Part shown: positions 23,882-31,665 of the stretch, in pieces
Layout: the number at the start of each line of letters is the position of its first letter
Position numbering within the stretch: the stretch's first letter is position 1
Assembly: GCF_018130955.1 (NCBI RefSeq)
Contig: NZ_JAFCJM010000067.1
Span: forward strand, 1 to 37,667
DNA: 37,667 nt
Reading direction: 5' to 3'
Source of the DNA: Bradyrhizobium liaoningense
Lineage (GTDB): Bacteria; Pseudomonadota; Alphaproteobacteria; Rhizobiales; Xanthobacteraceae
The notes under the pieces: model-generated
Database searches by the model: none
What the model was told of the DNA's origin: nothing
Seen by the model: the letters and a program-made list of their open reading frames with translations, nothing else
Made by a program: the position numbers and the translations under genes

Positions 23882-24399
23882 TGGCGCTTCCCGGCGAGAA
23901 ATAGCGTCATCAGTATCTCATCAAAGTACCGGCCGTTCTGCTTGAGGCCTTGTACCTCGCGGCCATACGCGACGAAGCCCGCGCTTTCGTAGAGACGCAA
24001 CGCGCCGGCGTTCTCGCTGACGACGGTCAGTTGAAGCTGTTCGACGCGCGCGGCGGCATGCGCCACGACGGCCTCGACCAGGGATTTGCCGACGCCAACA
24101 CCTCTCGCCGCGGGCTGCACATACATGCCCCACAGCACGGCCTTGTGCGCGATCTTCGTCCCGTCCTGCCGGCGAAATCCGGCGAAGCCGACGAGCTTTT
24201 GCTCGCTGAAGGCGCCGAATACCTCGGAGGTCGCAAGCCGTTCCTCGAACCAGGCGACCGGCATGTCGCGCTCGCGTTCGAGCGTGCTGGCGAAGGCTTC
24301 GGGATTCGCTGCGAGCGCTTCCAGCCTGATCTGCCTGTAGAGCGGGGCGTCGGCCTGCGTGAGGAGGCGGATGGTTATGCTGTCGGGGGCTTGCGGCAT
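23878..24399 (-). CDS. GNAT family N-acetyltransferase
   Basis: This is 173 residues. The acetyl-CoA site is motif A, LWGMYVQPAARGVGVGKSLVEAVV, with the pyrophosphate loop RGVGVG at 99-104. The flanking VSENAGALRLYESAGFVAYGRE is motif B. The C-terminal GLKQNGRYFDEILMTLFL supports the subfamily that acetylates small amines or proteins. The substrate is unknown. It is 18 bases downstream of the dienelactone hydrolase gene and overlaps the SMP-30 gene. Confidence 0.88.
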   Translation of the reverse strand: MPQAPDSITIRLLTQADAPLYRQIRLEALAANPEAFASTLERERDMPVAWFEERLATSEVFGAFSEQKLVGFAGFRRQDGTKIAHKAVLWGMYVQPAARGVGVGKSLVEAVVAHAAARVEQLQLTVVSENAGALRLYESAGFVAYGREVQGLKQNGRYFDEILMTLFLAGKRQ

Positions 24400-24417
24400 G
24401 TCCGGTCGCTTTTCACG

Positions 24418-25146
24418 TCAACGCAGCGTGACCGCAAAGACGTCCTCGAGCAGGCCGAGCATGGCCGACCAGGAGCGGCGATCGGCGGCCTCGTGATAGG
24501 CGAGGTCCGGGAGCCCCGCGCCGATGAGCTCGGGATTGGTGAAGCCGTGCGCCGCGCCGCCATAGACGTGGACCTGCCAGTCCACGCCGGTCTTGCCCAT
24601 TTGCTGCTCGAACGCGGCGAGTTGGGCCATCGTGACCAGCGTATCAGCGGCGCCGTGACAGACCAGCACTTTTGCCTTGATGTTCACCGCGTCGTCAGGC
24701 CGCTCGCTCGTGAGCCCGCCGTGAAAGGCCACGACCGCGCCCAATGCTGCACCGGTTCGCGCCAGCTCCAGCGCCGTCGTTCCGCCAAAACAATATCCGA
24801 TCGCGGCGAGCCTCAAAGGATCAACGGCTTCGTGCTGCGCCAGCGCCGTGCGCGCGGCTTCTGCTCTTTCGCGCCAGCGCGCGGTGTCGGCGCGCAAGCC
24901 GTTCATCAGCTTGTGGGCCTGCGGCACGTCGGGCGCCGTCCTGCCTTCACCGTAGAGATCGGCGACCAGCACGACGAGGCCAAGCGCGGCGAGCCGCTCT
25001 GCGCAGGCGATGGCATGGGTGCCGATACCGCGTGCATCCGGAAACAGGATTACGCCGGGCCGCTTGCCGGAGGCGGCGTCAGTACTGACGAGCATGCCCT
25101 GGAGCGCGGTGACGCTGTCGCGATACTTTAGGATCGTCTTGTTCAT
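24418..25146 (-). CDS. Dienelactone hydrolase family protein
   Basis: This is 242 residues from ATG 25146 with an AAGGA site; a longer frame to 25230 has no support. The alpha/beta-hydrolase triad is C119 in GYCFGG, D168 in HGAAD, and H200 in GAAHGFTN. Cys as nucleophile is typical of dienelactone hydrolases (carboxymethylenebutenolidase). VILFPDARGIGTHAIACAERLA is the usual N-terminal strand and helix. It is first of a three-gene minus-strand run with the GNAT and SMP-30 genes; the lactone chemistry of the two hydrolases may be linked. Confidence 0.88.
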   Translation of the reverse strand: MNKTILKYRDSVTALQGMLVSTDAASGKRPGVILFPDARGIGTHAIACAERLAALGLVVLVADLYGEGRTAPDVPQAHKLMNGLRADTARWRERAEAARTALAQHEAVDPLRLAAIGYCFGGTTALELARTGAALGAVVAFHGGLTSERPDDAVNIKAKVLVCHGAADTLVTMAQLAAFEQQMGKTGVDWQVHVYGGAAHGFTNPELIGAGLPDLAYHEAADRRSWSAMLGLLEDVFAVTLR

Positions 25147-25236
25147 TCTGTCGTCCTTCGCCGGACGAACAGACCATAGCGGTTGTCTCGAAGCAACCTT
25201 CGATTGTCGCGCTGGCCGGCGCTGCGGCAATCTCGT

Positions 25237-25629
25237 TTACGGTTGCCCGCCCGCGGATTGCAGATACGCGATGACCTTGCCGGTCTCCTCGACCGAGAGA
25301 CCCGTGTACGGCTTCATCTTGTTGCCGGACACGATCTCATCCGGATTGGCAATGAAGCGGGCGAGCTTGTCCTGGTCCCAGGCGAAGCCTGCGTCCTTCA
25401 TGGCGGAGGAATAGGCGTAGTCGGGCAGTGAGCCGGCCTTGCGCCCGATGATCTTGTGCAGGTTGGGGCCGAGGCGATTGTCGCCTTCCTTCACGGTGTG
25501 ACACGTCCTGCAGGAATTGTTGAACGCCTGCTGCGGCGCGCCATCGGAGGTCGCTTGCTGGGCCAGTCCCGCGGACGCGGCGAGGATCAGCGCAAGTCCA
25601 CTCGTGCCTGCTATCAAAAGCCATCGCAT
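25237..25629 (-). CDS. Exported class I cytochrome c
   Basis: This is 130 residues with signal peptide 1-23 (MRWLLIAGTSGLALILAASAGLA). The heme site is CRTCH at 40-44, and the axial Met is M105 in GNKMKPYTG. RLGPNLHKIIGRKAGSLPDYAYSSAM is the classic c-type core of the c2/c550 group. It is a soluble periplasmic electron carrier. The start ATG 25629 has a GGGAGA site. It lies 90 bases upstream of the hydrolase gene and may share a transcript; there is no obvious terminator between them. Confidence 0.93.
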   Translation of the reverse strand: MRWLLIAGTSGLALILAASAGLAQQATSDGAPQQAFNNSCRTCHTVKEGDNRLGPNLHKIIGRKAGSLPDYAYSSAMKDAGFAWDQDKLARFIANPDEIVSGNKMKPYTGLSVEETGKVIAYLQSAGGQP

Positions 25630-25783
25630 GTGCGTCTCCCTCGCGTCGCGCTCGCACCGTCAGGCGCAAGGTCGCCCACGCACGCTGCAAACGAAAACGG
25701 CGCCGGTGAGTTCCGGAACCGTACGCGACACAATGCCCCTCGCAATCAGCGCGGCGGCCCCTCGCGTCCGGCCGGGCTTGTCG

Positions 25784-26134
25784 CTAGGGCGCGTCACAGA
25801 AGACGTCGATCTTCTGGGTCATGACATCAGTTGGATATTCCTGAATGTCGGACCTGCCGCAACTAATCCTGACGGAGAAGCCTTTCTTGCACTGCCATGT
25901 CGACAGGTCTGCGGACGCATAAAGCTGGGTTGGACCGACGCGACACTGCGTCTTGCCTTCGCAGGATCGCTTCACGTGGGCAAGGAAATCCGATCTGATA
26001 TTGGGTGGAGCCTTGTCGCAGCCCGCGATATCGGCCTTTAGCACCTTCTGGATCTTCTTCTCGGCGAATGCATCTCGAGTGGCTGCGGTCGTCGCAAGGA
26101 CGATCGCAAGCGCAGAAATTAGAGCCCGTCGCAT
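25784..26134 (-). CDS. Small exported Cys-rich protein, lectin-like pattern
   Basis: This is 116 residues with a signal peptide (1-24, ending DAFA-EK) and six Cys in the mature part (about residues 39, 58, 64, 82, 92 and 113), enough for three disulfides. The spacing around KRSCEGKTQC, KKGFSVRISCG and DVFCDA resembles SUEL-type rhamnose/galactose-binding lectin domains, but this is a weak visual match. The ribosome site GGGAGAAGC precedes ATG 26134. It is probably monocistronic. Confidence 0.7.
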   Translation of the reverse strand: MRRALISALAIVLATTAATRDAFAEKKIQKVLKADIAGCDKAPPNIRSDFLAHVKRSCEGKTQCRVGPTQLYASADLSTWQCKKGFSVRISCGRSDIQEYPTDVMTQKIDVFCDAP

Positions 26135-26151
26135 CAGCTTCTCCCGAATTC

Positions 26152-26189
26152 AAAAAAGCAAACGGCCCCGGCGAATGTCCGGGGCCGTT
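26152..26189 (-). terminator. Intrinsic terminator after the L,D-transpeptidase gene
   Basis: An 11-bp stem (AACGGCCCCGG with CCGGGGCCGTT, 7-base loop, 26161-26189) is followed on the minus strand by TGCTTTTTTG. It lies 35 bases past the stop. Confidence 0.85.
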
Positions 26190-26223
26190 CGTATGGCGAT
26201 GCTCTGCAGACCAGCGCGTGAGG

Positions 26224-26952
26224 TCAGCGCGCGAGATCGGCGCGGCGATCGGTCATCGGCAGCACCACGACCTTGGTGCCGACGTTGACGCGGGAGTAGA
26301 GGTCGGTGACGTCCTCATTGGTCAGGCGGATACAGCCGGAGGAGACGCGCTTGCCGATCGTGTCGGGGGCGTTGGTGCCGTGGATGCGATAGATGGTGCC
26401 ACCGAGATACATGGCGCGGGCGCCGAGCGGGTTGCCGGGGCCGCCGCTCATGTGACGCGGCAGATAGGGCTGGCGGGCGATCATCTCCGGCGGCGGGGTC
26501 CAATCGGGCCACTCGGCCTTCCTGGTCACCGACTGGATGCCGGACCAGGTAAAACCGTCGCGGCCGACGCCGATGCCGTAGCGAATCGCCTGACCGTTGC
26601 CGAGCACGTAATAGAGATAGGTGTTGGGCGTATCGATGACGATGGTGCCCGGCGCTTCACGCGTGGCGTAGCTCACGGTCTGGCGGCGGAAGCGCGCCGG
26701 CATCTCGACTGAGTCCTGATCCTCCGACGGTGCGGCCTGGTACGGCTGCTGGTAGGCCGGCTGATAGGGCTGCAACGGTTGGAAGGGCTGAAACTGCGGC
26801 TGCGGCGCGGCGTAGCCGGGCGGCGGTGCGAAGAGGGGGAAGAGCTGCACGGGCGCGGCCTTGGCTTGACCTGCGAATGCGATCGCGGAAACCGCCACTG
26901 CACCGAAGGCAAAGGCGCGCGAAAACGTCTTGAACGTGTCCAGATTCAGCAT
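26224..26952 (-). CDS. L,D-transpeptidase (YkuD domain)
   Basis: This is 242 residues with a signal peptide (to about A32, QAKA-AP) and a Pro/Gln-rich segment 34-75 before the catalytic domain. The YkuD domain has NTYLYYVLGNGQAIRYGIGVGRDGF, the WPDWTPPPEM segment, GNPLGARAMYLG, and the active site HGTN with H191 and SSGCIRL with C207. It would form 3-3 peptidoglycan cross-links or attach proteins in the periplasm. The three-GAAAC element upstream (27033-27090) is shared with the gene at 35028-35342. Confidence 0.93.
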   Translation of the reverse strand: MLNLDTFKTFSRAFAFGAVAVSAIAFAGQAKAAPVQLFPLFAPPPGYAAPQPQFQPFQPLQPYQPAYQQPYQAAPSEDQDSVEMPARFRRQTVSYATREAPGTIVIDTPNTYLYYVLGNGQAIRYGIGVGRDGFTWSGIQSVTRKAEWPDWTPPPEMIARQPYLPRHMSGGPGNPLGARAMYLGGTIYRIHGTNAPDTIGKRVSSGCIRLTNEDVTDLYSRVNVGTKVVVLPMTDRRADLAR

Positions 26953-27032
26953 TGATCGCCCCTGTATGGATCGGATTTTTGATCACCACGGCCCGCGCGG
27001 TGTTCCGTTGCCTAGATCCGTAACGACAAAAA

Positions 27033-27090
27033 GTTTCGGGACGTTTGCGCGAGCCGGCGAAAAAGGTTTCGTCGCGGCAAGGATTGTTTC
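27033..27090 (-). promoter_or_regulatory. Three-GAAAC upstream element, copy 1
   Basis: On the minus strand GAAAC occurs at 27090-27086, 27070-27066 and 27037-27033, with a fourth at 27101-27097. The block CGCGACGAAACC around the middle site and ATGAAACAA around the first are shared with 35413-35470. The last site is about 80 bases before the transpeptidase start. Confidence 0.55.
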
Positions 27091-27148
27091 ATGACGGTTT
27101 CATGGCTGTCCGCGCGCAGGCAGCGCGAAAAAGCTGTGCCGACACTTA

Positions 27149-27160
27149 TGTGACGTCACA
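27149..27160. promoter_or_regulatory. Perfect 12-base palindrome, possible operator
   Basis: TGTGACGTCACA is a perfect palindrome, 64 bases upstream of the glycosyltransferase start. It shares the TGTGA and TCACA half-sites of CRP-like boxes, but the spacing (two bases instead of six) does not fit, so no regulator is named. Confidence 0.4.
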
Positions 27161-27223
27161 CGCCTGAAATATCCATGGTTGAACGTCGGAAACCGAGAAT
27201 CATCAAACTCTCGGGATTTTCCC

Positions 27224-28276
27224 ATGCGGGTATTAATCGCAACCGACGCCTGGCATCCGCAGGTCAACGGTGTTGTCCGGACGCTGACCTCGCTCGCCAA
27301 GGCCGCCAAGGCGCTCGATGTCGAGATCGACTTCCTGACGCCCGACGGCTTTCCGTCGCTGCCGCTGCCGACCTATCCGGGCCTGCGCATCGCGCTGCCG
27401 AACCGCGGCGAGATCGCGCGGCGGATCGAGAAGGCCGCGCCCGAGGCGTTGCACATCGCGACCGAGGGCCCGATCGGCTGGGCCGCGCGCGCCTATTGCC
27501 GGCGGCACAAGCTCGCCTTCACCACCTCCTACACCACGCGCTTTCCGGAATATGTCTCGGTGCGCACCGGAATCCCTGATAGCGTCGGCTACGCCGTGCT
27601 GCGGCACTTCCACGACGCAGCGGCGATGACCATGGTCGCGACGCCGTCGCTGCGGCAGGAATTGTCCGGGCGCGGCTTCAAGCGGCTCGGCTTCTGGACC
27701 CGCGGCGTCGACACGACGCTGTTTCACCCCGATAGCCCCGCAGAGCTCGACCTTCCGCGTCCGACTTTCATGACGATGGGCCGCGTGGCCGTGGAGAAGA
27801 ATCTCGACGCGTTTCTCTCGCTCGATCTGCCCGGCACCAAGGTCGTCGTCGGCGACGGCCCGCAGAAGGCGCAACTCGAGAAAAGATATCCCGACGCCGT
27901 CTTCCTCGGCGAGAAGAAGGGCGCCGATCTCACGGCGCATCTGGCGGCCGCCGACGTCTTCGTATTCCCGAGCCTCACCGACACGTTTGGCGTGGTGCAG
28001 CTCGAGGCGCTGGCCTGCGGCACGCCTGTTGCGGCATTTCCAGTCACCGGACCAAAGGACGTCATCGCCGATCACCCGATCGGCGCGATCGACGATGATC
28101 TGCGCGCCGCGTGTCTGCGCGCGCTCACCATGTCGCGCGAGACCTGCCGCAACTTTGCGCTGGCGCGCTCCTGGGAGAACAGTGCGCGTCAGTTCGTCGG
28201 CAATCTCACCTCACTCCAGCCCAGCCGTGTGCTGCGTCCCGTCCCGGTGCTGGCGCGGCAGCCGGTGCGCGGCTGA
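27224..28276 (+). CDS. GT4 glycosyltransferase, probable glycolipid synthase
   Basis: This is 350 residues from ATG 27224; the in-frame extension to 27179 is not supported. The N-terminal domain opens MRVLIATDAWHPQVNGVVRTL, the pattern of GT4 enzymes that glycosylate diacylglycerol or phosphatidyl lipids (SqdX/MgtA type). The C-terminal domain has GRVAVEKNL (186-194) and FPSLTDTFGVVQLEALACGTP, where D253 and E261 take the place of the EX7E pair. No signal peptide is seen, so it is peripheral to the inner membrane. It is followed after 35 bases by a PmtA-like methyltransferase, which supports a membrane-lipid role. The lipid acceptor and sugar are unknown. Confidence 0.88.
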   Translation: MRVLIATDAWHPQVNGVVRTLTSLAKAAKALDVEIDFLTPDGFPSLPLPTYPGLRIALPNRGEIARRIEKAAPEALHIATEGPIGWAARAYCRRHKLAFTTSYTTRFPEYVSVRTGIPDSVGYAVLRHFHDAAAMTMVATPSLRQELSGRGFKRLGFWTRGVDTTLFHPDSPAELDLPRPTFMTMGRVAVEKNLDAFLSLDLPGTKVVVGDGPQKAQLEKRYPDAVFLGEKKGADLTAHLAAADVFVFPSLTDTFGVVQLEALACGTPVAAFPVTGPKDVIADHPIGAIDDDLRAACLRALTMSRETCRNFALARSWENSARQFVGNLTSLQPSRVLRPVPVLARQPVRG

Positions 28277-28311
28277 AATCCCTTAACCGAACCACAGCGA
28301 GAACCTCAGCG

Positions 28312-29001
28312 ATGGCCAAGACCTTGAACCTTGACGGCACTCAGCAACTCGACCTCGACCGCGGCACGGTCGAGCAGGCCTATGATCGCTGGGCGCCGGT
28401 CTACGACCTCGTGTTCGGAGGTGTGTTCGCCAAGGGGCGGCAGGCGGCGATTTCGGCCACCAACAAGATCGGCGGCCGTGTGCTCGAGGTCGGTGTCGGC
28501 ACCGGCATCTCGCTGCCGATGTACGCCAACAACGTCCGCGTCTTCGGCACCGACATTTCGGAGGCCATGCTCGACAAGGCGCGCCGCCGCGTCAGCGAGC
28601 TCAGGCTGAAGAATGTCGAGGGGCTGGCGGTGATGGATGCCGAAAAGCTCGAATTTCCCGACAATTCCTTCGACGTCGTGATGGCGCAGTATGTCGTCAC
28701 GGCCGTGCCGAACCCGGAAGTCGCGCTGGACGAATTTGCCCGCGTGCTGCGCCCCGGCGGTGAATTGATCATCCTGACGCGCGTGAGCGCGGACGCCGGC
28801 ATGCGCCGTTTCATCGAGCAGCGGCTCCAGCCGGTGGTGCGTCCGCTCGGCTTCCGCACCGCCGAGTTCGCCTGGTCGCGCTACGCGAAGTGGCTTGCCG
28901 GCGCGCATGGCGTCGAGCTCGCCGAGCGCCGTCTGATTCCGCCGCTCGGCCATTTCTCGCTGGTGCGCTTCCGCAAGGTCGAGGTCGCCAAGGCCGCTTG
29001 A
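28312..29001 (+). CDS. PmtA-like phospholipid N-methyltransferase
   Basis: This is 229 residues from ATG 28312. The SAM site is VLEVGVGTGISLPMY (motif I, 57-71) with acidic D81 in FGTDISEAML. VMDAEKLEFPDNSFDVVMAQYVVTAVPNP and EFARVLRPGGELIILTRV complete the class I fold. The GVGTG(I/L)SLP form and the AYDRWAPVYDLVF lead are those of phosphatidylethanolamine N-methyltransferases, especially the Rhodobacter type; Bradyrhizobium is known to carry several of these. It would use SAM to methylate phosphatidylethanolamine toward phosphatidylcholine. It is co-transcribed with the upstream glycosyltransferase. A non-lipid methyltransferase cannot be excluded. Confidence 0.85.
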   Translation: MAKTLNLDGTQQLDLDRGTVEQAYDRWAPVYDLVFGGVFAKGRQAAISATNKIGGRVLEVGVGTGISLPMYANNVRVFGTDISEAMLDKARRRVSELRLKNVEGLAVMDAEKLEFPDNSFDVVMAQYVVTAVPNPEVALDEFARVLRPGGELIILTRVSADAGMRRFIEQRLQPVVRPLGFRTAEFAWSRYAKWLAGAHGVELAERRLIPPLGHFSLVRFRKVEVAKAA

Positions 29002-29038
29002 GTCGCCTTGCGTTCGCGTGCGTCAGTGCGTCGCTGTC

Positions 29039-29060
29039 CATGTCATATGACATGATCATG
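29039..29060. promoter_or_regulatory. Overlapping perfect palindromes, possible operator
   Basis: CATGTCATATGACATG (29039-29054) is a perfect 16-base palindrome and CATGATCATG (29051-29060) overlaps it. They lie in the gap between the methyltransferase stop and the Mpo1-like start, 62-84 bases ahead of the latter, in otherwise GC-rich DNA. They are a likely regulator site for the downstream gene. Confidence 0.5.
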
Positions 29061-29122
29061 ATGTCACACGGCGTACATCGAATCTCTGTATCCCATACCC
29101 GAAAACCTTTTTGGGGGTGACG

Positions 29123-29782
29123 ATGATCAAGAATTACCTCGAGCAACTGCGGATCCAGCGCTGGGACGACCACCGCTACTATCACCACAGCCGCATCAAT
29201 CAGAGCCTGCACTTCATCAGCGCGGCTAGCTTCCTGCTCGCCTATGTCTGGCTGTTCATCGATCCCGTGGTCTCGGCGCTGGTCGGCTGGCTGGTGTCGA
29301 TGACCTCGCGCCAGGCCGGTCACTTCTTCTTCGAGCCGAAGGGCTATGACCACATCAACCAGGCGACCCACGAGCACAAGGAGGAGATCAAGGTCGGCTA
29401 CAACCTGCAGCGCAAGGTGGTGCTGATGTCGATCTGGGCTTTCTCACCGCTGGTGCTGCTCCTCGATCCGACGCTGTTCGGCCTGTTCACGCCGTGGGCG
29501 AGCGCGACCGACTTCATGCGTCAGGTTGCAAAAATCTGGCTCGTGGTCGGCGGCGGCGGTCTTCTGTTCCGCACGGTGCACCTGTTCTTCATCCGCGACG
29601 TCGAGACCGGCCTCGTCTGGATGACCAAGATCCTCACCGATCCCTTCCACGATCTGATGCTCTACCGCAAGGCGCCGTTCGCGCTGCTCCGCGGCGAGCT
29701 GATGGACCCCGGCCTGCATCTGATGCCCGAGCACACGCTCGGCCTCATCCCCGAGCCCAGGCTCGAAGAGCAGCACGCGTAA
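29123..29782 (+). CDS. Mpo1/DUF962-like integral membrane protein
   Basis: This is 219 residues from ATG 29123 with a GGGGGTG site. At least four membrane segments are predicted. The N-terminal YYHHSRINQSLHF and the QAGHFFFEPKGYDHINQATHEHKEEI loop are His-rich and echo the YHH...N...H and GH..FE motifs of DUF962/Mpo1 proteins. In yeast Mpo1 is an iron-dependent dioxygenase of 2-hydroxy fatty acids. The match is by eye and this protein is longer than Mpo1. Between a phospholipid methyltransferase and an aminotransferase it may act on a membrane lipid or fatty acid. The stop codon lies in a 10-bp hairpin. Confidence 0.6.
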   Translation: MIKNYLEQLRIQRWDDHRYYHHSRINQSLHFISAASFLLAYVWLFIDPVVSALVGWLVSMTSRQAGHFFFEPKGYDHINQATHEHKEEIKVGYNLQRKVVLMSIWAFSPLVLLLDPTLFGLFTPWASATDFMRQVAKIWLVVGGGGLLFRTVHLFFIRDVETGLVWMTKILTDPFHDLMLYRKAPFALLRGELMDPGLHLMPEHTLGLIPEPRLEEQHA

Positions 29783-29793
29783 AGCGTGCTGCT
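29769..29793 (+). terminator. Hairpin overlapping the stop codon
   Basis: AGCAGCACGC and GCGTGCTGCT form a perfect 10-bp stem around GTAAA, which contains the stop of the Mpo1-like gene. There is no U tract, so it may be a weak terminator or an mRNA-stability hairpin. Confidence 0.45.
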
Positions 29794-29823
29794 GCTCCAA
29801 AGCACTCCGATGTTTCATGGTTA

Positions 29824-29946
29824 CGTCATGCCCGGGCTCGTCCCGGGCATCCACGTCTTTGAGCGTTCGCGTGGACACGCGTGGATGGCCGGGCATAGGC
29901 GAGCGGAAGCGACGCCGTCCTTCGGACGGCTTTGCCCGGCCATGAC
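29824..29946. repeat. cgtcatgcccggg palindromic repeat
   Basis: CGTCATGCCCGGGCTCGTCC at the left and GCCCGGCCATGACG at the right are inverted ends, with internal inverted blocks (ccacg..., ggatggccgggca, gtccttcggacgg). It fills the convergent gap between the Mpo1-like gene and the aminotransferase gene. Confidence 0.85.
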
Positions 29947-29965
29947 GGCGGTTGTCGGATTGCCC

Positions 29966-31630
29966 TCAGCGCCCAAAACGCTTGGCGAACATCTCTTTCA
30001 GGATTTGCCGCTTGATTTGCTTATTGGTGAGCACGCCGTCGTGCCACCAGAAGCCGTCGGCCTTCATCTTCTCGGCGGCGCGGACGAAACGATCGGCGAC
30101 TTCCGAAAAGTCGGCCTCGCTGTAGTTGAGGCTGAAGATCAGCCGTCCGGTGCCGACCCAGCTCAGCGACAGGCCCTCGGCGCGCAGATAATACTGCAGC
30201 ATCCAGTTGTAGCGGGACGGCACGGTGTATTTCACCGTCCAGATCGAGGACAGGTTGGCGACACCCACCGGCAGGTCGCGCTCGGTCATCATCTTGTTGA
30301 GCTGTTTGGCGCGGCCGTCCCAGGTCGCATCGAGTCCGTCATAGACGGCGCGGAAGTTCGGGCTGGCGAGTCGACTCAAGAACTCGTCCATCGCCGTCAT
30401 GACGTAGGGGTGCGAGTTGAAGGTGCCGCGGGCGAAGCAGATGTCGGCGGGCCGATCGTCGCGGAAGCGACGCATCAGCTCTTTCTTGCCGCAGACGACG
30501 CCGACCGGCAGGCCGCCGGCGAGGCTCTTGCCGTAGGTGACCATGTCGGCGCGCACGCCGAAATATTCTTGCGCGCCACCGGGCGCGAGACGGAAGCCGA
30601 CAAAAACTTCGTCGAAGATCAGTACGATGCCGCGCTCGGTGCAGACCTCGCGCAGCTTCTTCAACCAGTCGGTATAGGCCTGTCGGTCAAAGCTTCCGCC
30701 GCGCGAGGAATCGACCAGCGAGGAATCGCCGGGCGCGTTGGCGTTCGGGTGCAGTGCCTGCAGCGGATTGACCAGCACGCAGGCGATGTCGTGCCGCGCG
30801 CGCAGGACGTGGAGCGTCTTCTCGGACATTTCAGCGAGGGTGTAGGTCTCGTGCGCGGCAATGGGATTACCGACGCCGGGCTGCACGTCGCCCCACCAGC
30901 CATGATAGGCGCCGGCGAAACGGACGAGATGCGTGCGCCTGGTATGGTAGCGCGCAAGCCGCACCGCCTGCATCACGGCCTCGGTGCCGGACATGTGGAA
31001 GGAGACCTCGTCGAGGCCGGAGATCTGGCAGAGCCGCGCGACGTTCTCGAGAATGACGGGATGGTACGGCCCGAGCACCGGTCCGAGCGCATGCGCGCGC
31101 TTCTCGGCGCCCTCGATGCACTCCTTGTAAAAGTCGTTGCCAAAAATGTTGACGCCGTAGGAGCCGGTGAGGTCGTAGGACACGTTACCGTCGACGTCGG
31201 TCACGGTGACGCCGTCGGACGATTCCATGAAGGTCGAGGTGCCCAGGTTTTCACGCACCAGGCGCGAGAACTGGAACGGCACGCGGTAGCTCTCGGTGAA
31301 GTGCAGGTCGGAGATTTTTTCCGCCGCCTCCTTGGTCATCGCGCGTCCCTTGGGGTAGCGCTCGGCGTAGAGGCCGGCGAGGCGGAAGAAGCCGTCCTGG
31401 CGCTGGGCCGCGATGTTCGCCGGCGCGCCGTCGCAAGCAAAGTAATCGTCGTCTCCGAATTCGTAGAACGGAAGCAGCCGCGCCACCCGGCGCGACATCT
31501 TGGAGTGCCCGGCGAGCGAGCGATGTTTGGCGCGCGAGAGCGCGATCCGCGCTTTCAGCTTCGGGAAGGCGGCGGCAGCGGACGCTGCGGCGGCCACGGA
31601 CAATGAGAGAATCGGGAGTGTCGTTTCCAT
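29966..31630 (-). CDS. Class III aminotransferase, GSAM-like, with a long N-terminal extension
   Basis: This is 554 residues, while glutamate-1-semialdehyde aminomutases have about 430. A hydrophobic Ala-rich start (LSVAAAASAAAAF, 10-22) and about 130 residues precede the PLP domain. The core has GSYGVNIFGN, FHMSGTEAVMQAVRLAR (211-227), AYHGWWG (241-247), IFDEV with D340 that contacts the PLP ring, and VTYGKSLAGGLP with the Schiff-base K368. The C-terminal domain includes the SLSWVGTGRLIFSLNYSEADF end. It is PLP-dependent; the amino donor and acceptor are unknown. An inner ATG (31498) is an alternative start. It is divergent from the phosphatidylserine decarboxylase gene, with 35 bases between start codons. 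Confidence 0.85.
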   Translation of the reverse strand: METTLPILSLSVAAAASAAAAFPKLKARIALSRAKHRSLAGHSKMSRRVARLLPFYEFGDDDYFACDGAPANIAAQRQDGFFRLAGLYAERYPKGRAMTKEAAEKISDLHFTESYRVPFQFSRLVRENLGTSTFMESSDGVTVTDVDGNVSYDLTGSYGVNIFGNDFYKECIEGAEKRAHALGPVLGPYHPVILENVARLCQISGLDEVSFHMSGTEAVMQAVRLARYHTRRTHLVRFAGAYHGWWGDVQPGVGNPIAAHETYTLAEMSEKTLHVLRARHDIACVLVNPLQALHPNANAPGDSSLVDSSRGGSFDRQAYTDWLKKLREVCTERGIVLIFDEVFVGFRLAPGGAQEYFGVRADMVTYGKSLAGGLPVGVVCGKKELMRRFRDDRPADICFARGTFNSHPYVMTAMDEFLSRLASPNFRAVYDGLDATWDGRAKQLNKMMTERDLPVGVANLSSIWTVKYTVPSRYNWMLQYYLRAEGLSLSWVGTGRLIFSLNYSEADFSEVADRFVRAAEKMKADGFWWHDGVLTNKQIKRQILKEMFAKRFGR

Positions 31631-31665
31631 GACAACAAGCGCTAACCCTGTGAGCTGACAGATTC

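Noticed and set aside
29786..31606. 606-codon open frame on the plus strand opposite the aminotransferase
   Set aside because: It is the complement of a well-supported PLP enzyme, has no recognisable domains, and open antisense frames are expected at this GC content.
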